From Mycolicibacterium septicum DSM 44393 (lineage in GTDB: Bacteria > Actinomycetota > Actinomycetes > Mycobacteriales > Mycobacteriaceae): 64,000 nt of DNA. Position numbers and translations under genes: made by a program. The notes beneath the pieces are model-generated. The model ran no database searches and was not told the origin of the DNA. It saw only the letters and a program-made list of their open reading frames with translations. Below, in pieces: positions 63,316 through 64,000 of the stretch. Each line of letters opens with the position of its first letter. Position 1 is the first letter of the stretch. Where the stretch lies: the NCBI RefSeq assembly GCF_000455325.1, contig NZ_HG322951.1:321551-385550 (forward strand), given 5' to 3'.

Positions 63316-64000
63316 ATGACCGAGATCGCCACCCCTCAACCGGGAACCCAATCCCAGCCGAGTTCATCATCTGCCGTGTGGCTGCGGACCTTCGCCCTCG
63401 CGTACGACTCGCTGCTCTGGCTGGGTGAGATCGCCGGAATGCGCCGTCGCCGCAGCACCCTGCTGAGCCACGCCTACGGCAACGTCGTCGAGATCGGCGC
63501 CGGGACCGGGTTGAACATTCCGCACTATCCGGAGGCAGTGACCGAGGTGGTGCTCACCGAGCCGGAGCCCGGCATGCGCAGGAGATTGTCGCGCCGGGTC
63601 GCGCAGCATGACTGCGCCGCGCGGATCGTCGATGCGCCGGCTGAACGTCTACCGCTCGCCGACGCGTCCGTGGACACCGTCGTCTCGACGCTCGCCCTGT
63701 GCACCGTCGACGAGCCCGAACGAGCGCTGCGCGAGATGGCCCGCGTACTCCGCCCGGACGGGCAGTTGCTGTTCATCGAACATGTGCGGGCGGGTTCGCG
63801 CCTTCTGGCGGCGTGCCAAGACACGTTGCACGAGCCGTGGCGCCGCTTCGCCTGCGGCTGCCGCTGCAACCGCGCCACGGTTGAGTTGATGCGCGCCTGC
63901 GGTTTCCAGGTCGCGGCTCGAGACGACACCTGGCGCCGCATGCCGACGATCGTTCGTCCACTCGCGGTCGGCCGCGCGACACCGGCTGATCCGGGCCGTG
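63316..64000 (+). CDS. Class I SAM-dependent methyltransferase (partial)
   Basis: The frame opens with ATG 63316 and is still open at the window end; 228 residues are visible. It has the methyltransferase fold: motif I VVEIGAGTGLNIPHY (about 57-71), TEPEPGM, LPLADASVDTVVSTLALCTV (motif II-III region), and ALREMARVLRPDGQLLFIEH. This subgroup resembles UbiE-like or phosphatidylethanolamine methyltransferase-type enzymes. The Cys cluster FACGCRCN later in the protein is typical of a subfamily of small-molecule methyltransferases. The substrate is unknown. Confidence 0.85.
   Translation, partial: MTEIATPQPGTQSQPSSSSAVWLRTFALAYDSLLWLGEIAGMRRRRSTLLSHAYGNVVEIGAGTGLNIPHYPEAVTEVVLTEPEPGMRRRLSRRVAQHDCAARIVDAPAERLPLADASVDTVVSTLALCTVDEPERALREMARVLRPDGQLLFIEHVRAGSRLLAACQDTLHEPWRRFACGCRCNRATVELMRACGFQVAARDDTWRRMPTIVRPLAVGRATPADPGR

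Overview
The window is GC-rich, gene-dense actinobacterial chromosome, most likely from a fast-growing Mycobacterium (Mycolicibacterium). The evidence is the set of mycobacterium-typical families: an MmpS/MmpL pair, Rv2525c-like DUF1906 proteins, a DUF732 protein, a conservon-type MglB/DUF742/GTPase operon, a SigL/RslA-like pair, an L,D-transpeptidase with a mycobacterial-type SHGC site, a fused HadA/HadB-type dehydratase, and an extra type II topoisomerase resembling M. smegmatis TopoM. I saw no rRNA, tRNA, CRISPR array, insertion sequence or phage gene. No gap between genes exceeds about 300 bases. Product names rest on motif recognition, without any database search.

Layout. 1-4685 (minus): a MoxR operon (moxR, DUF58, a small membrane protein, two VWA-like proteins, and a membrane-anchored helical protein cut by the window edge). 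4751-8364: an MMPL transporter divergent from a TetR regulator, with a twin operator between them. 8368-11704: Nudix hydrolase, NTF2-like protein, cutinase, class III nucleotidyl cyclase and AhpD-like protein. 11761-18416: a Ski2-type helicase, then a HelD/HelR-like RNA polymerase-clearing ATPase, a flavin monooxygenase and a TetR regulator in one operon. A perfect palindrome upstream closely resembles the rifamycin-associated element. 18381-25515: SDR enzymes, a VOC protein, a LysR/Tat-lipoprotein hydrolase pair, a GH5-like exported enzyme with a lipoprotein, and a zinc-ribbon/DUF732 membrane protein.

25761-34017: a Pro/Ala-rich exported protein, a strong terminator, an L,D-transpeptidase, a conservon whose sensor kinase is truncated and frameshifted while its three partners are intact, an MHYT protein, and an LVIVD/DUF305 pair. 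34028-41518: ArsR/SRPBCC pair, MmpS-like lipoprotein, exported lipase, PadR and NTF2-like divergent pair, a bacterial serpin, a frameshifted hydrolase, and the fused dehydratase. 41534-47295 (minus): MmpS/MmpL, a DinB/MDMPI-type protein, a SCO6745-like protein and a DUF1906 protein. 47523-54368: an SRPBCC-acyl-CoA synthetase fusion with an MFS exporter, then a catalase / cytochrome b561 / secreted repeat protein / ECF sigma / anti-sigma operon behind a SigL-like promoter. 54452-64000: a RibD-like reductase, an ABC-F ATPase, the TopoM-like pair with a 46-residue membrane protein, a second DUF1906 protein behind a possibly leaderless promoter, a hydrolase-LuxR fusion, and a methyltransferase that runs off the window.

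Recurrent themes are cell-envelope biology (MMPL/MmpS, cutinase, L,D-transpeptidase, DUF1906, lipoproteins) and stress or antibiotic response (HelR module, ABC-F, catalase/sigma operon). Many operons use 4-base ATGA/GTGA stop-start overlaps. Three coding sequences carry apparent frameshifts (near 8205, 27990 and 40300); these may be real decay or assembly errors.
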